Under the pieces are notes generated by a model. That model made no database searches and was not told where the DNA came from. It worked only from the letters and a program-made list of their open reading frames with translations. Shown here one piece after another: positions 54,653 to 64,000 of a DNA stretch of 64,000 nt. The DNA is from JBBIGV01 sp037447335 (GTDB taxonomy: Bacteria > Bacteroidota > Ignavibacteria > Ignavibacteriales > Ignavibacteriaceae): the NCBI GenBank assembly GCA_037447335.1, contig JBBIGV010000013.1, positions 1 through 64,000 on the forward strand. The letters are read 5' to 3'. Numbering within the stretch: the stretch's first letter is position 1; the number at the start of each line of letters is the position of its first letter. The position numbers were made by a program, and so were the translations under genes.

Positions 54653-54690
54653 TTAATATTAACAATCGAATTAAGATTTTAAAAGTTCCT

Positions 54691-55611
54691 TTACCGAACA
54701 AGCTCTAAAATACCTGAAGCTTTTTTCAACAATCTGTTTTTGGGAGCAATTTTTAAGATAATACTTAATATTATACGGATGAAATTTTTTAGAGGAAGTA
54801 GTACAGGATTTAATTCGAATACTCTTATAACAGGGATAGGTTCAAAGCCAGATTGAACTTTGAAGTTGTGAAGCCCTTCCCTGGATGTTTTCTCTTGAAT
54901 TGAACTTAAACCATAATCTACAGTATCGAATTTTTCTTTCGTTAAATAATGTTCTAGTACAAAATGCACCAGTAGGTTATTTGGTTTCAGGATCTTGTGT
55001 TCGTTTGTTGAAAAGGTGCCCTGAATTATTACATAGTTTTCGATAATTATAAGGCTTAAAAAAGCTATTAATTTATCTTCATACCACGCAGCAACAAATT
55101 TGTGTGCTGAATTTTTAGCAAATAGTGAAAATCTTTTATTAAAACTTTCTTGATCATAATCAGATAACCCAACTTTTTTTCTTGTATCAGAATAAGCTCT
55201 GAATCCTTCAGCTGAAATCTCTTCTGGTTTAGCAAATCCATATTTCAATTTTCGATGCGCTAAACGAATATTTCTTCTGGTACTGCTGCTTGATAGTTTA
55301 TCTATACTATATTCCTGATCTCTACAAACATAAAGTATAGAATTTGATTTATTCTCGTTCTCTGGTAGTACAATATAACTTATAACCAAACAAAAAATAT
55401 TTTTAAAGACTTTTTTTATCTCATGTCTGGAAGGTTTTTCGATGTTAAATTCAGGGAATCTGATAACTGATCCAAATTCATGTCTGATCCAGAGGTATTC
55501 CCCATCTCCAATTAAACAAGTAATATTGTTCTTTTTGGTTTCAGAATAATAGCTTAAAAGGTTAATTTTTTCTATGTTGGTTTGTGAAAAGTCAGGCTTT
55601 GAAATATTCAT
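54691..55611 (-). CDS. FemAB/GNAT-like acyltransferase
   Basis: A 306-residue cytosolic protein, the only minus-strand gene in the glycan locus. The central part 'STRRNIRLAHRKLKYGF', 'AYSDTRKKVGLSDYDQESF' and 'FVAAWYEDKLIAFLSLIII' matches FemAB/BioF2-like GNAT-fold acyltransferases, followed by 'TFDTVDYGLSS' near the end. It may add an acyl or amino acid group to an amino sugar. Divergent placement next to another GNAT gene suggests later insertion. Substrate unknown. Confidence 0.7.
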   Translation of the reverse strand: MNISKPDFSQTNIEKINLLSYYSETKKNNITCLIGDGEYLWIRHEFGSVIRFPEFNIEKPSRHEIKKVFKNIFCLVISYIVLPENENKSNSILYVCRDQEYSIDKLSSSSTRRNIRLAHRKLKYGFAKPEEISAEGFRAYSDTRKKVGLSDYDQESFNKRFSLFAKNSAHKFVAAWYEDKLIAFLSLIIIENYVIIQGTFSTNEHKILKPNNLLVHFVLEHYLTKEKFDTVDYGLSSIQEKTSREGLHNFKVQSGFEPIPVIRVFELNPVLLPLKNFIRIILSIILKIAPKNRLLKKASGILELVR

Positions 55612-55711
55612 CTGAAAAAATATTTAGTCAGGTTATTAGTAAAACAATAATACTGTAATCTAACATTTTAAATGCTAAATTTTATATAAATTTAAAATAA
55701 TATTTTGAATT

Positions 55712-56290
55712 ATGATGATCATCAGAAAATTAACGCCGGGAGATTTAGCCGAACTATCCTCCCTTCACAAGAACGTTTTTGATAGAAAACTTTTTTCTGT
55801 AAACTATCCGTTAAAATATCTAAATATATATTTTGAGTATTTATTAAAGATGAATGAATATTGCTACGCTGCATTGGAAGAAAATAAACACCTGATTGGA
55901 TATTTAATAGGTGGATTCAAAACTCAGGAGGCGGTTGATTTATTTACTAAACAATATAAGCATATAGTTTTTTTTAATATGTTGAAACATCCTCTATTAT
56001 CGGTCAAAGGTCTTCTTAAATTTATCAAACGTATCTTTCATAAAAACAAAAAATCACGATCAGATTTACAATTGTTTTTAATCGGCGTTTCACCTTTTAT
56101 TACTCAGAAAGGAGCTGGGAGTAAATTATTGGAAAAATTTGAACATGATATTAAAAATGACGGTTACTCTCAATTTGGATTGTATGTACATACATGGAAT
56201 AAAGAAGCTATAACCTTTTATGAGAAAAAAGGATTTGAACCGGAATTTAAGAGTAATGATCTTCTTTATATGGTGAAAGCTGTAAAATGA
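55712..56290 (+). CDS. GNAT-family N-acetyltransferase
   Basis: A 192-residue acyl-CoA-dependent acetyltransferase. The fold starts 'IIRKLTPGDLAELSSLHK'. The acetyl-CoA site appears as 'LFLIGVSPFITQKGAGSKLL', followed by 'FGLYVHTWNKEAITFYEKKG', a standard GNAT ending. It overlaps the GT2 gene by 4 bp (ATGA). It probably N-acetylates an amino sugar made with the DegT-type aminotransferase encoded downstream. Confidence 0.85.
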   Translation: MMIIRKLTPGDLAELSSLHKNVFDRKLFSVNYPLKYLNIYFEYLLKMNEYCYAALEENKHLIGYLIGGFKTQEAVDLFTKQYKHIVFFNMLKHPLLSVKGLLKFIKRIFHKNKKSRSDLQLFLIGVSPFITQKGAGSKLLEKFEHDIKNDGYSQFGLYVHTWNKEAITFYEKKGFEPEFKSNDLLYMVKAVK

Positions 56291-57285
56291 AATCCATAAC
56301 AAACGCTGATGGTATAAAAATGCTATCAGTTATATGCCCGGTATTTAATGAAGAAGCGTACATTGAAAATGTTCTAACATTTTTTATTGAATCAAAACCT
56401 GATAATAAAGAACTCCTTGTAATAGATGGCGGTTCAACGGATAAAACTATTGACATTGTGAAAAAATGGAGTGAGAAGTATACGAATATTCGTTTGTTGT
56501 TTAATCCGAATAAATACGTTCCCTACGCGTTGAATATCGGAATTAAAAACAGTACTGGAGATCCTATTATAAGACTTGATGCACATACGGTATATTCGAA
56601 CGATTATTTTGAGAAAATACTTGGGGTCTTTGATGAAACCGGAGCTGATATAGTAGGCGGACATATGAACAAAGCGGGAAAAACTATTCTTCAGGAAGTT
56701 ATTGCTTACTGTACCTCAAGTGTATTTGGAATAGGAGATAGTAAAATTCATGATCTGAGTTTTAGCGGGTTTACTAATCATGTTTATCTTGGTGCATGGA
56801 AAAGAGAAATATTCGATCAGATAGGATGTTTTGATCAGGAAATGAAGCGGAATCAGGATGATGAGTTTCATTACAGAGCAAATCTAAACGGCAAAAAAAT
56901 ATTTTTAAGTAACAAAATTAAATCAACTTATTTTCCCCGATCAACGGTTTGGAAACTTTTTAAACAGTATTTCCAATACGGATTCTATAAACCACTTGTT
57001 TTGAGAAAGTTAAAAAAAATTGTTCAAGTGAGACATATCATCCCGGCACTTTTTGTCATCTACCTGATTACTCTGCCACTTTATCCGGTTATTTATTTAT
57101 TTATACCTCTAATTATCTATCTTGTTCTGTCAATTTATTTTTCAACGCGCAGAAAGCAAAGCCTCATCGAAATAATTGCCTCACCAATTATATATTTTAT
57201 ATTGCACTTTGCGTATGGAAGTGGTTTTATTATTGGGTCGCTTAAACTGATTTTCGAGGGTCAAAGCCAAAAAAGTTTTTATTGA
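56287..57285 (+). CDS. GT2-family glycosyltransferase
   Basis: A 332-residue GT-A glycosyltransferase. It has 'MLSVICPVFNEEAYIENVL', the nucleotide-binding 'ELLVIDGGSTDKTIDIV', the DxD-like 'IIRLDAHTVYSNDYF' and the catalytic-region 'MKRNQDDEFHYRANLNG'. Two C-terminal hydrophobic segments (about 250-310) anchor it in the inner membrane, as in ExoA/succinoglycan-type enzymes. It overlaps the acetyltransferase gene by 4 bp. Confidence 0.92.
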   Translation: MKSITNADGIKMLSVICPVFNEEAYIENVLTFFIESKPDNKELLVIDGGSTDKTIDIVKKWSEKYTNIRLLFNPNKYVPYALNIGIKNSTGDPIIRLDAHTVYSNDYFEKILGVFDETGADIVGGHMNKAGKTILQEVIAYCTSSVFGIGDSKIHDLSFSGFTNHVYLGAWKREIFDQIGCFDQEMKRNQDDEFHYRANLNGKKIFLSNKIKSTYFPRSTVWKLFKQYFQYGFYKPLVLRKLKKIVQVRHIIPALFVIYLITLPLYPVIYLFIPLIIYLVLSIYFSTRRKQSLIEIIASPIIYFILHFAYGSGFIIGSLKLIFEGQSQKSFY

Positions 57286-57367
57286 ATCGATTTTCGGCTA
57301 AATGTGAAATAAAATATTTGGAAATTACTTTCTAAAATTATAATTTTAGGCTCACAATAAGCAGATT

Positions 57368-58528
57368 ATGAATAAAGATTTTCTTCTTTTCCATAAGCCA
57401 TTTATTTCTGACGAGGAAGTCAACGAGATAGTTGATACGCTACGTTCCGGTTGGTTAAGTATGGGTCCAAAGACCATCCGGTTCGAACAGGAGTTCAATG
57501 CATATATCGGCGCCAGAAGGTCTGTAGCTGTAAGTTCGTGGACTGCAGCAGGACATCTCGTACTAGAAGCATTCGGGCTAAAAGCAGGTGATGAAGTAAT
57601 TGTTCCGACAATGACTTTTCCCGCCACAGCCGAAATCGTATGTTACTTTGGGGCAAAGCCTGTAATAGTGGACGTAGATGAGGATACTTTAAACATATCT
57701 CTTGATGCAATTGAGAAAGCATTAACACCCAAAACCAAAGCGATTATCCCGGTCCATTATGGCGGTCAGCCTTGCGATATGGATGAGATTCTTGAATTTG
57801 CTAAAATTCACAATCTCAGGGTTTTGGAAGATGCTGCTCATTCTCTCCCCGCTATTTATAAAGGGAAAAAGATAGGTACAATTTCGGAGGTAACCTGCTT
57901 CAGCTTCTATGCAACAAAAACTCTCTCCACCGGCGAAGGAGGGATGATCTGTACAAGCAATGATGAAATAGTAGAAAGATGTACCATCATGCGGTTGCAT
58001 GGTATCAACAAAGATGCCTGGAAAAGGTATAGTGAATCAGGTTCGTGGCATTACGAGGTGGTTGCCCCGGGCTATAAGTATAACTTCACAGATTTACAAG
58101 CTTCTCTGGGGCTGCCGCAATTAAAAAAAGTTGATGCAATGTGGCAGCATAGAATGAAAATAGCTGCTATCTACACTGAAGCATTAAAAAATAACGAATA
58201 CATTACTCTTCATACAATTAAAAATGATCGGGAGCCATCATGGCACCTTTACCCGATCAGACTAAATCTCGAAAAACTTACTATCAACCGCGCACAATTT
58301 ATCGAAGAAATGAAAAAATTTAACGTTGGTGCTGGTGTACATTTTATGCCGGTACACCAACATCGTTTTTATCGTGAAACATTCAGTTTTGATGACAAAG
58401 ATTTTCCTGTTGCTGTGCAGTCATTTCCAAGATTGGTTTCTTTGCCGATTTATCCTGGTATGAGCGATGCAAGTATATACCGGGTATTGGAAGTGGTTAA
58501 TGATCTTCTTAATAAATACAAACGCTAA
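57368..58528 (+). CDS. DegT/DnrJ/EryC1 family sugar aminotransferase
   Basis: A 386-residue PLP enzyme that transaminates a nucleotide-linked keto-sugar. It contains 'GDEVIVPTMTFPATAEIVCY', 'VDEDTLNISLDAIEKAL', 'PVHYGGQPCDMDEI', 'LEDAAHSLPA' and the PLP lysine in 'FSFYATKTLSTGEGGMI'. The family supplies 3- or 4-amino-deoxy sugars; the adjacent sugar-phosphate transferase and a nearby GNAT gene fit a PglC/D/E-like amino-sugar pathway. Substrate not determined. Confidence 0.94.
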   Translation: MNKDFLLFHKPFISDEEVNEIVDTLRSGWLSMGPKTIRFEQEFNAYIGARRSVAVSSWTAAGHLVLEAFGLKAGDEVIVPTMTFPATAEIVCYFGAKPVIVDVDEDTLNISLDAIEKALTPKTKAIIPVHYGGQPCDMDEILEFAKIHNLRVLEDAAHSLPAIYKGKKIGTISEVTCFSFYATKTLSTGEGGMICTSNDEIVERCTIMRLHGINKDAWKRYSESGSWHYEVVAPGYKYNFTDLQASLGLPQLKKVDAMWQHRMKIAAIYTEALKNNEYITLHTIKNDREPSWHLYPIRLNLEKLTINRAQFIEEMKKFNVGAGVHFMPVHQHRFYRETFSFDDKDFPVAVQSFPRLVSLPIYPGMSDASIYRVLEVVNDLLNKYKR

Positions 58529-58539
58529 AATATCCTTAC

Positions 58540-59115
58540 ATGGGAAAACAGAGTAGCCTGGTAAAGCGATTTACTGACATTTTTTGCAGTCTTGTCGCTC
58601 TCATCTTAACTGCACCATTTATGATCGTTGCAGGTATTGCAGTTAAACTCGATTCTAAAGGACCAGCTTTATTTATACATGAAAGAACAGGCTATAAAGG
58701 TAAAAATTTTAAAATGTTTAAATTCAGAGGGATGATTAACAATGCACTCGCTCACGGCCCGGAACTCACTCAGGTGAATGATCCAAGAATTACAAAAGTA
58801 GGAAAGTTTTTAAGAAGAACCAGCCTTGATGAACTACCGCAATTCATAAATGTTCTGCTTGGCGATATGAGCCTTGTCGGTCCTCGTCCGGAAATGACTA
58901 CCATTACTGCAAGATATACAGAGGAACAAAAAGCAGTATTTAATTTCAAACCAGGGATTACCGGTATATCCCAGGTAAATGGAAGACAAATGCTTACACC
59001 TGAAAAAAGGGTTAAAATGGAGTGTGAGTATTATTCTAAAGCGACCTTTTGGACTGACTTGAAAATTATTGGAAAAACTATTAAAGTTGTTCTGAACAAT
59101 TCAGGTAATATTTAG
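58540..59115 (+). CDS. Initiating sugar-phosphate transferase (PglC/WcaJ-type)
   Basis: A 191-residue membrane enzyme that transfers a sugar-1-phosphate to undecaprenyl phosphate, starting repeat-unit synthesis. It has a single N-terminal re-entrant hydrophobic segment ('[19 protein letters not shown]'), then '[20 protein letters not shown]', the catalytic DE pair in '[13 protein letters not shown]', and 'VGPRPE'. It has the short PglC-like form without the extra membrane helices of WcaJ. It follows the aminotransferase by 11 bp and closes the locus. Confidence 0.94.
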   Translation: MGKQSSLVKRFTDIFCSLVALILTAPFMIVAGIAVKLDSKGPALFIHERTGYKGKNFKMFKFRGMINNALAHGPELTQVNDPRITKVGKFLRRTSLDELPQFINVLLGDMSLVGPRPEMTTITARYTEEQKAVFNFKPGITGISQVNGRQMLTPEKRVKMECEYYSKATFWTDLKIIGKTIKVVLNNSGNI

Positions 59116-59299
59116 TATGAAGCAGAAGAATTCAATTTACTCATCTTTTCGTGTTTTGCCTATCGAATAATTTTACTTACCGATTTATCACGCATTTAGA
59201 AGTTGTTTTTCTGGATAAATTTTAACCTTTTTCTGTTGGCTTGATATATTGTAATTTAAAAACAATCAATTTCATCAAAGAAAAATTTCGGGATTAGTT

Positions 59300-62200
59300 A
59301 TGATTAAAAATGTTTTTATTATAATCAGTTTGACATTAATCTTACTTACAACTATTCATTCACAATCCTACCAAATTATTGAGTCCAATCAAAATTATAT
59401 TAAAATTGAATTTAATTTTTCAAGCGGGTATGAAATTACCGATACTATTTTTAATGGTGTCAATTATACGATTATAAGGGAACAAAATTATTCATGGAGA
59501 GACCCGGGTGAACCCTGGCTTCCAAACTACAATTTAAATCTGGCAGCACCTTTTAATGCCGAGCCCAAAATCAGAGTGTTAAGTATTGATTCTGAAGTAA
59601 TCCCGAACAGACTTGTGCCTCCATTCCCGCTTTCTGATCCGCTGTTTGATCCTTATGATCCCGGCATAGTGGATGAGAATATATATTATAATAATTCTAA
59701 CTTTCCCAATCAGCCAGTCCTTTTTAAGGAAGATCACGTAATGAGGTACGCAAAAATTTATCCGATTTCTGCATCACCATTTCAATACAACCCGGTAAGA
59801 AGAGAACTGGTTCGCAATAAAAGAATTTTAATTCAAATTGATTATAACCAAAAAACCCACGGTAGTGAAGAATACTATTACATTGAAGACCCGTTTACGA
59901 ATAATTTTCTTAAAGATGTCGTTATAAATTATAACCAGGCTTTAAACTGGACTGCAAAAAAACTTGCCCCTGAATTACGTTCAGGAGATTACTGGTATGA
60001 TCCGAATAAAAATTATTTCAGAATATTTGTAAAGCAGAAAGGCGTATATCGGGTAACTTTTCAGCAGCTTATAAATGCCGGTGTGCCGTTAGGTACCGGC
60101 GTTGAGAGTAATAAGCTCGTTCTCTATAATGATGGCGAACTTGTTCCGATTGATGTTGTTGATGGAGGGGATGGCATATTTAATTCCGGTGATTACTTCC
60201 AATTCGTTGGTTATCCTCCAAGCCCATCGCCTTATGCTAAAATGAATCTGTATAACAATACAAATGTTTACTGGTTTTCCTACCAGTCAGAACAACTGCA
60301 GGGGAGATATATTCTAACAGATGGTGAACCGGTTTACCAGCCCTTTCCAAATTTTTCAAGAACATTTAATTCAACGCCAGAACTTCTGCATTTTGAAAAA
60401 GACTCTATTTATGAAAGACTTGGCTATGCAGGCGATGATAAACGAGATTTCTGGTTTTGGGGTAAAGCTTCGGCACTAAACGGGCAGTCAATTGGGGGTT
60501 TTGAGCATCTGTTCTCTGAGTTACCAAAATTTAATTTTGACTCAAATTGGGTTACTCTTCGTGTTAATCTGCACGGTATGATTAATAGTCCCTATTGTTA
60601 TCTGGATAATAAAGTTCATATTGAATTAACCGGCCAACATTTGGGTACTGTTCATTGGGAAGGTCAAAGTATAGCTACGTTTGAAAGAAGGTTGTATATA
60701 TCTGAGGATAGCATCAGAATTTATCCCACGGGAAACGCTCTTCGCGTATTTAATTATGGCGATGCTTGCCCGAACATGAATAACGGTGAGGTTCGGATAA
60801 ATTGGTTTCAATTTGAATATTGGAAGGTATTAAGAACAAATGGGAATAATTTCACATTTAGAGCAGTTGCGAATCAACCATCAATTAGCAGGTTTTGGAT
60901 GTCACTGTGGCAGCGGGATAATATGAAAATTTACATTCCCAGCCGTTCAAAGATGATCGATAATCCCGAACTCAGGAATGATCAGTATAATTCTGCCCTG
61001 TTTATAGATACAACCTGGAATGATGCTAATGCAGAATATTTTTGTGTCGCTTCAGATTATTTTTTGACAGTCGACTCTATCAGGCAGCATTTCTCCTCAG
61101 ACCTGAGAAATCTGAGTAATGGTGCTGATTATATAATTATAACTCATCCGGATTTTACTTCTGAGGCAGAAAGATTGGCAAATTTCAGAAGTTCGAATTT
61201 CCCTGATACATTAATTCCTAATCCAAGGATTAAAGTAGTCGATGTTTTTGATATTTACAATGAATTCACTTATGGGTTGGTAGACCCATTTTCAATCAGA
61301 GAATTTGTAAAATATGCATTTGAAAACTGGCAGAGCCCGGCTCCGTCATATATAGTTCTTATGGGAGATATGAGTCACGATTACAGGGATATAAGGGCAA
61401 CCAGCAGGAAGAATTTTATTCCTTCCATTCAATACTTTTCCTGGTTATATGGTATTGCTGCAAGTGATAATATGTTTGTTGCTGTATCAGGAACCGATGC
61501 CACCCCTGATTTAGCTATCGGCAGGTTATCAAGTGAAACGCTGGAAGAAGCGAAAATTCTGGTTGATAAGGTAATTAACTACCCTGATGATCCCTCGAAG
61601 TATTGGAAGAATAATGTTTTACTACTTTCCTCCGGGTTAAGCGAACAAGACGAAAATACTTTTGGTTTTAATGATGCAAACCTTCGCCTTGATAATGTAT
61701 ACCTTAAACCTAAAGGATTTGGTTCTTCCAAAGTTTTTCGATACCCTACTAAACCCGAACATATGCCTTATCAGGGTGATGGACCCAGAATCCGTCAGGA
61801 ATTTACAAAAGGTACTATCTTTGCAAATTATTATGGACATGGGGGTGGCTATCAATGGGATCTGGTCTTCACCAACGACGATATTTATCTTCTTGAGAAC
61901 GGCGGCAGGTTGCCTTTCATCAGTAGTGTAACTTGTTTTACTTCCCATTTTGATAATCAGGACGTTTTTGGGGAACAATTTAATAAGGTCCCCGGGAAAG
62001 GAAGTATTTCATTTTTTGGCAGTTCCGGGTTAACATATTGGGGTGTCGGAAAAGATATAAATCAAAGAATCTTCAATCATGTTTTTTTAAAAGGTGAGTA
62101 CAATACCGGTAAAGCAATCTTAAAAGCAAAGAATGAGGTAGCAGGAGTAGGAGCATATGGTATTCAGGTTGCGCTTTTAACACTCTTAGGTGAACCATTA

Positions 62201-64000
62201 CTTACCCTGGCACTTCCTGATAAACCGGACTTTGAAATTAAATCAAGTGAGATTACATACTCACCAACGTATCCTTTGGTTAATGATACAGTTAATATTA
62301 AAGTGAAATATCACAACATCGGTATTGTATTCCCGGATGATTCTGTAACTGTTCAGGTTTTTGCAGCTAATGTTGATTCAACAATGGAAATTGCTAGATT
62401 CAAACGATCAAGTTTCGGTTTCAGTGATTCAGTTTCGGTTCAATGGGTGCCAGAAGATGGTGGTTTATATGAAATAAAAGTTGAAATCAATCAAATTGAT
62501 CAGATTGAAGAAATGGATTATAGTGATAATGTTGCAATGATTTCAATTCCGGTTTTCAATTTGAGTGAACCGAACATAGTTAAACCAATTAACGCATCTG
62601 TTCACAACTCTAACCAAGTCGAGTTCTTAATAGTAGACATTGGTCACTACATTGAGAGGGAATTGTTATACCATATACAAATAGATACTTCACTTAACTT
62701 TGTGAATCCTTTGGTTTCTGTTGCAAATCTGATCCCGAATAATGCAACGCTTCGCTGGAACTCACCCCAATTGCCCAATGGGGTTTACTTTTGGCGGGCA
62801 CGTATATTTGATGGCAGCGAACACGGGAACTGGAATACACCACGATCATTTACATTAATGAACGATACAAAGTCCGGTTACTATGCTCACGGTAATATTT
62901 TTAATCAATTTGATACTTACAATATTCTTTATGAAACTCAATCTAAGTCTTTATTGTTGAATAAAGATATACTACCACCAAAACCTATGGAAAAAAGATT
63001 CCTTGGCTCAATAGAACTTGCTGACTCTATAATGGCGGATACAGCCAGAATAAATTCGATAACCACTGATGGTAAATATATTTATTTTGCTACTCTATGG
63101 TATTATGCAATCAATGATTCTAATCCAACAGGTGTATCAATGATTCACAAAATTGGCACAGGCCTGAACGGAACAATTGAAGGCAAATACTATGGTGTAA
63201 TCCCTAATTTTGTTGCACGTATATCATACACAATTTTTTACCACGCGGGTTATATATATGCAACCATTGAAAACCCATACTGGTTAGTTAAACTAGATCC
63301 GGAAACAGGTGATACAACAATGGTTCATATACCGGATGGTTTGATTAATGTACATAATGCCAAGGTAACTGAAGGGGCTTATTTTGTTACATCCGATCAA
63401 AACCTGGTATATAATATTACGATGTATGATTCACTCGGAAATCCAAGGTATGTCCTTAGACGATTTGATCCATCAAATAACTGGTCACGTCCATATGAAG
63501 ATATTGTCTTTCCATTTAGTAGTTTTATTCCAGGTTTTTCGGGCTTCTTTATTCACGATAAATATCTATATGTAACTGAATTTTATAGTTTTAACCATAT
63601 GCGCCGTATAAACCTCGAAACTTTGGAATTTGAAGAAGAATGGATAGTCAGAAATGATTACCATTCTTATTACTCATGGTGTTATGATAAAGATAATAAC
63701 GTTATTTACGCTTCAATTTTTCATCCCTGGTTGAATCGAAAAGCTAAATTCGGTAAATTCGTTGGTGAATACGTTGATGCTAACGGCACTATTTTAACTC
63801 AGGAAATAGGCCCTGCATCAGAATGGAAGACACTCAACTATAGTATGGTTAATCCCGGTACCGGTGGATTTTATTCAAGTGAGCTACACGGGTTTAACAA
63901 AAATACCAGAAACTGGGATACACTTGCAGTTAATTTCCCTTCAGAATATTCATTAAGTAATATTAATCCTGTTGAATATCCGATGTTAAGGGCTTATTTC
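59300..64000 (+). CDS. C25-family (gingipain-like) peptidase, 3' end beyond the window
   Basis: Open through the window end: at least 1567 residues. Signal peptide 'FIIISLTLILLTTIHSQ'. The propeptide-type region includes 'DPNKNYFRIFVKQKGVYRV', as in C25 proteins. The caspase-like catalytic domain has 'DYIIITHPDFTSEAERLANF', 'DIYNEFTYGLVDPFSIREF', 'YIVLMGDMSHD', the catalytic His847 in 'YYGHGGG' and the catalytic Cys879 in 'SSVTCFTS'. A CARDB-like beta domain begins near residue 975, followed by a beta-rich region with propeller-like repeats. Such proteins are usually type IX secretion substrates; the C-terminal sorting domain is out of view. It may be a protease of the cell surface or PorU-like. 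Confidence 0.85.
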   Translation, partial: MIKNVFIIISLTLILLTTIHSQSYQIIESNQNYIKIEFNFSSGYEITDTIFNGVNYTIIREQNYSWRDPGEPWLPNYNLNLAAPFNAEPKIRVLSIDSEVIPNRLVPPFPLSDPLFDPYDPGIVDENIYYNNSNFPNQPVLFKEDHVMRYAKIYPISASPFQYNPVRRELVRNKRILIQIDYNQKTHGSEEYYYIEDPFTNNFLKDVVINYNQALNWTAKKLAPELRSGDYWYDPNKNYFRIFVKQKGVYRVTFQQLINAGVPLGTGVESNKLVLYNDGELVPIDVVDGGDGIFNSGDYFQFVGYPPSPSPYAKMNLYNNTNVYWFSYQSEQLQGRYILTDGEPVYQPFPNFSRTFNSTPELLHFEKDSIYERLGYAGDDKRDFWFWGKASALNGQSIGGFEHLFSELPKFNFDSNWVTLRVNLHGMINSPYCYLDNKVHIELTGQHLGTVHWEGQSIATFERRLYISEDSIRIYPTGNALRVFNYGDACPNMNNGEVRINWFQFEYWKVLRTNGNNFTFRAVANQPSISRFWMSLWQRDNMKIYIPSRSKMIDNPELRNDQYNSALFIDTTWNDANAEYFCVASDYFLTVDSIRQHFSSDLRNLSNGADYIIITHPDFTSEAERLANFRSSNFPDTLIPNPRIKVVDVFDIYNEFTYGLVDPFSIREFVKYAFENWQSPAPSYIVLMGDMSHDYRDIRATSRKNFIPSIQYFSWLYGIAASDNMFVAVSGTDATPDLAIGRLSSETLEEAKILVDKVINYPDDPSKYWKNNVLLLSSGLSEQDENTFGFNDANLRLDNVYLKPKGFGSSKVFRYPTKPEHMPYQGDGPRIRQEFTKGTIFANYYGHGGGYQWDLVFTNDDIYLLENGGRLPFISSVTCFTSHFDNQDVFGEQFNKVPGKGSISFFGSSGLTYWGVGKDINQRIFNHVFLKGEYNTGKAILKAKNEVAGVGAYGIQVALLTLLGEPLLTLALPDKPDFEIKSSEITYSPTYPLVNDTVNIKVKYHNIGIVFPDDSVTVQVFAANVDSTMEIARFKRSSFGFSDSVSVQWVPEDGGLYEIKVEINQIDQIEEMDYSDNVAMISIPVFNLSEPNIVKPINASVHNSNQVEFLIVDIGHYIERELLYHIQIDTSLNFVNPLVSVANLIPNNATLRWNSPQLPNGVYFWRARIFDGSEHGNWNTPRSFTLMNDTKSGYYAHGNIFNQFDTYNILYETQSKSLLLNKDILPPKPMEKRFLGSIELADSIMADTARINSITTDGKYIYFATLWYYAINDSNPTGVSMIHKIGTGLNGTIEGKYYGVIPNFVARISYTIFYHAGYIYATIENPYWLVKLDPETGDTTMVHIPDGLINVHNAKVTEGAYFVTSDQNLVYNITMYDSLGNPRYVLRRFDPSNNWSRPYEDIVFPFSSFIPGFSGFFIHDKYLYVTEFYSFNHMRRINLETLEFEEEWIVRNDYHSYYSWCYDKDNNVIYASIFHPWLNRKAKFGKFVGEYVDANGTILTQEIGPASEWKTLNYSMVNPGTGGFYSSELHGFNKNTRNWDTLAVNFPSEYSLSNINPVEYPMLRAYF

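Noticed and set aside
61637..61978. Opposing short frames inside the C25 peptidase region
   Set aside because: The long plus-strand peptidase frame with an intact catalytic dyad explains this stretch.
1..64000. CRISPR arrays or toxin-antitoxin pairs
   Set aside because: No regularly spaced direct repeats were found and no small gene pair had recognisable toxin or antitoxin features.

Overview
The window looks like chromosomal DNA from an AT-rich, Gram-negative member of the Bacteroidota/Chlorobi (FCB) group, most likely an Ignavibacteria-type organism. This is an inference from gene content: a TonB-dependent receptor with an N-terminal carboxypeptidase-regulatory-like domain, a C25 (gingipain-type) peptidase of the kind exported by type IX secretion, a very large SprA-reminiscent outer-membrane protein, a rhodanese/MauE-DoxX pair, and fairly frequent TTG starts, several with visible AGGAG-type ribosome binding sites. 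No phage, integrase, transposase gene or CRISPR array is visible.

Layout. 1-456: a non-coding edge, a tRNA-Ser(GCT) and a damaged partial copy of its 3' end. 504-4079 (minus): a probable metal-uptake set (small His/Cys membrane protein, duplicated-domain lipoprotein, ZnuD-like TonB receptor). 4243-11228 (plus): glutaryl-CoA-type acyl-CoA dehydrogenase, guaB, a glycosyltransferase, purD, and a DnaE-like protein that stops after the palm domain. 11297-12423 (minus): MauE/DoxX and rhodanese proteins. 12583-13908: glycerate kinase. 14204-16975 (minus): polA, with structured palindromic DNA on both sides, including a 136-bp element with perfect 14-bp terminal inverted repeats. 17362-19622 (minus): feoAB. 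19891-28215 (plus): giant outer-membrane protein, NUDIX hydrolase, PfkB kinase-mtnA-recO, and a DegP/HtrA protease followed by a clear terminator.

28297-33079 is a seven-gene minus-strand run: divergent PurC-like protein, psd, pssA, purS, purQ, tatA, gatA. It mixes purine synthesis, phosphatidylethanolamine synthesis, Tat export and tRNA-dependent amidation. 33207-36817 (plus): ybaB-recR-methyltransferase-two lipoproteins-ftsX.

36871-59115 is a polysaccharide locus of about 22 kb, almost all on the plus strand. It encodes export and length control (SLBB protein, Wzc-like tyrosine kinase, Wza-like multi-SLBB protein, a second Wzz-type protein), a UDP-xylose synthase-like enzyme, a MurJ/Wzx-type flippase, a WaaL/Wzy-type polymerase or ligase, four glycosyltransferases or GT9 enzymes, three methyltransferases, a D-glucuronyl C5-epimerase-like enzyme, an AsnB-type amidotransferase, two GNAT-type acyltransferases, a DegT-type aminotransferase and an initiating sugar-phosphate transferase. 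The enzyme set suggests a uronic-acid-containing, possibly iduronate-containing and amidated or acylated surface glycan. The window ends inside a C25 peptidase gene (59300 to beyond 64000).

The observations most worth following are the PHP-palm-only DnaE, the divergent PurC inside the purSQ operon, the C5-epimerase in the glycan locus, the tRNA-Ser copy interrupted by two tandem 11-bp palindromes, and the palindromic elements flanking polA.
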